39,665 nucleotides of DNA from contig JAKSYS010000596.1 of assembly GCA_022925895.1 (NCBI GenBank), positions 1 through 39,665 on the forward strand, in the 5' to 3' direction. The translations under genes were made by a program, and so were the position numbers. The notes beneath the pieces are model-generated. The model was not told the DNA's origin. It was given only the letters and a program-made list of their open reading frames with translations, and made no database searches. The stretch is from Fragilaria crotonensis (taxonomy: Eukaryota > Bacillariophyta > Fragilariophyceae > Fragilariales > Fragilariaceae). This document shows positions 37,736-39,665 of this stretch, piece by piece (within the stretch, counting starts at the first letter, position 1; each line of letters begins with the position of its first letter).

Positions 37736-39665
37736 ACAAGTACTTCAGTACTGAAGTTCCATTCAATGACAGAAGTGTAAAACCATGAGATTCATTACTA
37801 TATAAAGAATTATTCACGAAAATAACACCGTAGTGGTATCTATTAACTAAGGACTATAAGGAAGGTTGTAAAGTTAGTGAGTATTATCAATTTGATGTGG
37901 GTATTTTGAGATATTTACCACTTGGTGGTACCAAGCAAGTGGTGTTTTCCCTCATTTACCTCATATCAAATGCCACCACTGTACCACTTCCACGTGATCC
38001 CTCTTCTTCATGAGTTCTCCTGTACCAGGTGCTCTAGTAGAAGTGAGTACTTCAGTGCCCACTCCACAATACTCCAGTACCGCTTGCGAGTATTCAGTAC
38101 TCAGAGAATTTTCCTGATCTCACTGTCAGCTATGACTACTACACTTCAAAAACTAACTACCAGGTACTTCAACTTCAAACCTGCATGGCCTTTGCATTAA
38201 ATATCAACTATGATTATGTCTGGACTTGTCACAAACAAGGAGGACTACTCTTTTGGTATAACATGTGGAAGGCATGAATTTCATACACCATATAAGCTGG
38301 TTGGATTAACAAAGGCAACTCAGAGACACTTATACTGCAACCATATGTTTTAGGAGCACATATCCCCTGCTACTTAACAGAGAGAACATAGAAGTACAAA
38401 ATAGATTTTTAAGTAGTTGGACCAGTATCTGTATGCCAGCAAGCAACACACAGCATCAAGGATTGTTTTGAGAGGCTATGTGTGGAAATCATGATTATTA
38501 GGCTCGAAGATGCTGGATTCACAAAGGGTTGTGTGAAAGTGGTGATGCTATTGATGGCAACTCAGTGGCACTGATGACAATACAACCAAATATTTCATGA
38601 GCTTATACCTGCTGGTGCTGCAATTTAACAGAGAGCAGGAGGCACACAATAACGTGTTTTTCTAGGTACCACTGGTGGGACCAATGTACCTGAGCCAACA
38701 TAATCTGCATGTTGTTATGAATTGCTGCAGCATGGCTCCAAATCAATGCACCACAGGGAATGGCTCACTGACATTTGCATTAGTCTCAGAGAAACACATT
38801 TAAAAACAAAACAAAAAAATCTGAAAGTATCCACACACCTAATTGAGAAGGAGCGAGCACACAATTGACAGAACTTAAAAGGAGCAGGTGCTATTTTCAC
38901 ACAGAACAAATCAGCAGGAGGGAGATGGGTGGAGGGCTGCAGGTCAAATTACCGTCAAGGAAACCCTCTTCAAAACAGTCATTTTCAAGAGAATGACTGC
39001 TGGTAAGTGTGATTGATTCTGGAATCATCTTTTGTTTGAACACTGGCTGGTTCTTGGGAGGCAGGAGGTTGCCTCAAACATGATTGAGCTTTGAAAACAA
39101 CATGTATGAAACATAAACACCAGATTGGTGTTAGATTTCTCAGGTATGTGAAAAATGAAGACCATATTGGTGTAAGGTCTACCAGGAAAGCATTATGGGG
39201 TATGTCTTCACAATTAAATGTATTGTGTGGAATGTGCAGGGAAATTCTTGTTATCTTATTGAAATGCTTAACTGGCCCTCACCTTTGATTGATTATGACT
39301 TAGAATGTAATGTAAAGAAACAAATAATTCATAATTCACAATCCTGCAAAGAAGCTGAGGAAGGGCATCGAGTTAAAAGGAGGGGTAAATAAAGTACTAT
39401 TCTAATAGGAGTAATTGCGGCTACCACTTGTACAAGTAGTAGAGGGGAGTGCTACCTAGCAGTTTCATAGTACTTACGCACACGCGTACTTTTAAAATTC
39501 ACGACACTCTTCACGGGGTGGTACAGTATATTAAAAGTGGTATCAAAAGTGAGAAGAGAGGTGCAAGTACTACGTACTACAGTACTCGTGTAAAGACCAT
39601 ATTCTCAACCCACTCCGTACTTAATAACGCACTGCTGTACTTGCGCTACGTGTAGGTAATAAATG
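37736..39665. other. Gene-free right end of the window
   Basis: 1.9 kb without a supported gene. It contains the 16-base perfect palindrome ACTTCAGTACTGAAGT (37742-37757), a GTAC-rich stretch at about 38020-38105, and the near-palindrome CTACCACTTGTACAAGTAGT at about 39420-39440. Nothing else was recognised. Confidence 0.4.

Overview
The window looks like nuclear DNA of a diatom, probably pennate. The evidence is a plastid-type presequence with a signal peptide followed by Ala-Phe (34292-34715), short spliceosomal introns with GTAAGT-like donors, typical eukaryotic housekeeping genes packed 0.2-1 kb apart on both strands, and transposase and Gag families I associate with diatoms. No species can be named from the sequence alone. 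No rRNA gene, tRNA gene or CRISPR array was recognised.

Layout. 1-2929 is a broken DDE transposase on the minus strand that runs off the left edge. 3241-3769 is a broken ParB/sulfiredoxin-like ORF (plus), and 3778-5953 is a heavily degraded family-2-type glycosyltransferase (minus). 6245-7582 is a 1.34 kb element with terminal inverted repeats and a TTA target duplication. Cellular genes follow: an NAD(P)-binding SDR-like protein (8076-8774, +), a predicted ABC-class ATPase (9052-10947, -) and the small RPA subunit RPA3 (11681-12145, -, two exons). A second transposon block contains an apparently intact DDE transposon with one intron and TAGTGGGAC inverted repeats (12416-15776). It is directly followed by a second, divergent and broken copy of the left-edge transposase family (16022-19297, +).

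The densest cellular part is 19717-26777: MOSC-domain protein (+), mitochondrial-type serine hydroxymethyltransferase (-, two exons), CCR4-NOT subunit NOT2 (-), a small predicted membrane protein (-) and eIF3 subunit M (-). 27872-33869 is one complete, recent LTR element: LTRs of 893 and 896 bp that differ by 9 substitutions and 3 indel bases, a 5-bp target duplication, PBS and PPT, but only a giant Gag ORF and no polymerase. A plastid-targeted thioredoxin-fold protein without CXXC follows (34292-34715, -). The last 4 kb are almost gene-free and start with a 240-bp array that is exactly phased in 10-bp units.

Two things cut across the annotation. Four otherwise convincing conserved genes (RPA3, NOT2, eIF3m, the thioredoxin-like gene) each need one or two single-base frame corrections, so sequence or assembly indels are a serious possibility and every 'pseudogene' call should be read with that in mind. 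Intergenic DNA carries dense clusters of the tetranucleotide palindrome GTAC, often in the few hundred bases upstream of genes. The genes do not form one pathway; they cover replication (RPA3), mRNA decay (NOT2), translation initiation (eIF3m), one-carbon metabolism (SHMT) and plastid proteins, separated by mobile DNA.
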